In this document: positions 63,357-64,000 of the stretch, in pieces
How positions within the stretch are numbered: position 1 is the stretch's first letter
Layout of the letters: every line of letters begins with the position of its first letter
Assembly: GCF_009017415.1 (NCBI RefSeq)
Contig: NC_092406.1
Span: 2,976,001-3,040,000, forward strand
Direction: 5' to 3'
Origin: Aspergillus flavus
Taxonomy: Eukaryota > Ascomycota > Eurotiomycetes > Eurotiales > Aspergillaceae
DNA length: 64,000 nucleotides
Notes under the pieces: generated by a model
What the model saw: only the letters and a program-made list of their open reading frames with translations
Database searches by the model: none
What the model was told of the DNA's origin: nothing
Position numbers and translations under genes: made by a program

Positions 63357-63873
63357 AAGAGAGAGAAAGGAGGCTTTCACTAAACGATCGTTACGCTCAT
63401 TGATGGATTTCTATCTGCTACGTTAATTTACTATAGTAATAATCTATCAACCAAATGGTACACAGAACTCATCCGCCGAGTCAGTCCATTATGCATGTCA
63501 TCATTGTCCATTCCTTCACCTTCTCGTATATAGTCCTTGGATATGCTATCCCAGGCTCATGATTGTTTGTACAGGCCCAGTAGATCTCACTCTATGCAGG
63601 CCCAGGCATGAAATCGCCACAACGAAAGAAATCAACACGCCATAGATGGGAAATAAACAGAAGATCAAAAATGAAAAGAAAAACAAGGGTCGTTTCTCAC
63701 TCCATCCAATAGATTTGAAGCATCGGCTAGAGAGATTAAGGGGAAATCAAGGGGTAGATTAAAAAGAAAAAGAAGATGGGGGAAAAGGTGAAGAGATAAA
63801 GATGCAATGCAGTTTTAGTGCGCCTTTCGCCAAGAATTTTGCCCTCGTTGAACACTAGCAGTGCCGACATAAT
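63003..63873. other. Promoter region of eS28 and flank
   Basis: About 0.87 kb between eS28 and the next gene, both on the minus strand. It holds the eS28 promoter (pyrimidine/purine-rich near 63040-63180), the A30 tract and the long 3' UTR of the upstream gene. No coding pattern. Confidence 0.55.
63325..63354 (+). repeat. Poly(A) tract, 30 bases
   Basis: Uninterrupted run of 30 A on the + strand, preceded by a G-rich stretch (63306-63320) and followed by AAAG/GA repeats. It lies about 320 bp upstream of the eS28 start. Confidence 0.95.
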
Positions 63874-63975
63874 CTAGATTTGGTATACAGAACGAAGTTT
63901 CTGAGTAACGTGAGCCGGAAGCTGGGTGAGGAACGAATCGAAGTTGGGTATCAAATTTTTATAGCCTTGCAGAAC
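63874..63975 (-). CDS. C-terminal exon of a transportin-like karyopherin (partial)
   Basis: Only the last exon is inside the window. A CTAAC branch site and CACAG acceptor (63976-63990) precede 33 codons ending in TAG: VLQGYKNLIPNFDSFLTQLP then AHVTQKLRSVYQI. The pattern (V/I)L.G(Y/F)KN....F...LP....KL...Y resembles the C-terminus of transportin/Kap104, the import receptor for PY-NLS cargo. This rests on a short stretch, so another importin-beta family member is possible. The rest of the gene continues beyond the right edge. Confidence 0.45.
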   Translation of the reverse strand, partial: VLQGYKNLIPNFDSFLTQLPAHVTQKLRSVYQI

Positions 63976-64000
63976 CTGTGCGTTGTTAGTGGCTATCGAA

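Overview
This window is nuclear DNA of a filamentous ascomycete, almost certainly an Aspergillus or close relative. The genes are split by short introns (about 45-90 bp) with GT...AG ends. The proteins are typically aspergillar: an agdC-type GH31 glucosidase, a Crf1/Crh cell-wall transglycosylase, two Zn(II)2Cys6 regulators, a PTH11-like rhodopsin-fold membrane protein, and the HOG-pathway MAPKK beside glutathione reductase. From memory, the pbs MAPKK, glutathione reductase and agdC lie close together in A. nidulans too; I could not check this.

Layout: 0-19 kb is gene-dense: agdC (+), an amidohydrolase (-), a sugar transporter (+), a Zn2Cys6 regulator (-), mitochondrial threonyl-tRNA synthetase (-), a one-TM coiled-coil protein (+) and a Crf1-like GPI protein (-). 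19.7-24 kb is nearly empty apart from a possible small membrane protein. 24-29 kb holds glutathione reductase and the HOG MAPKK in tandem (-). 29-32.7 kb is sparse, with an unrecognised, possibly decayed spliced gene. 32.7-47.5 kb is dense again: a PIN/Ecm3-type carrier (+), a multicopper oxidase (-) divergent from a secreted phospholipase C-type phosphoesterase (+), choline kinase (+), a UCH37-type deubiquitinase (-) and a PTH11-like protein (-). One Upc2-like Zn2Cys6 regulator (51.9-53.8 kb, -) stands alone between a 4.4-kb and an 8.9-kb gene-poor stretch. The right end has ribosomal protein eS28 (-) and the last exon of what looks like a transportin (-). No transposon, rRNA or convincing tRNA was seen.

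The genes do not form a single pathway or an evident secondary-metabolite cluster. Possible local partnerships are the oxidase/phosphoesterase pair sharing one promoter region, and sugar supply (glucosidase, sugar transporter, neighbouring regulator) at the left end.

The most unusual signal is compositional. At four places (about 10.4, 35.2, 45.4 and 50.8 kb) the + strand changes from A/C-rich to G/T-rich, always in that direction, whatever the gene orientation. In coding regions the change is concentrated at third codon positions; at 50.8 kb it lies outside any gene. Two otherwise well-conserved genes, the multicopper oxidase and the Upc2-like regulator, each appear to carry a one-base frameshift. 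All exon boundaries were derived by hand from splice-site motifs, reading-frame closure and remembered family motifs.
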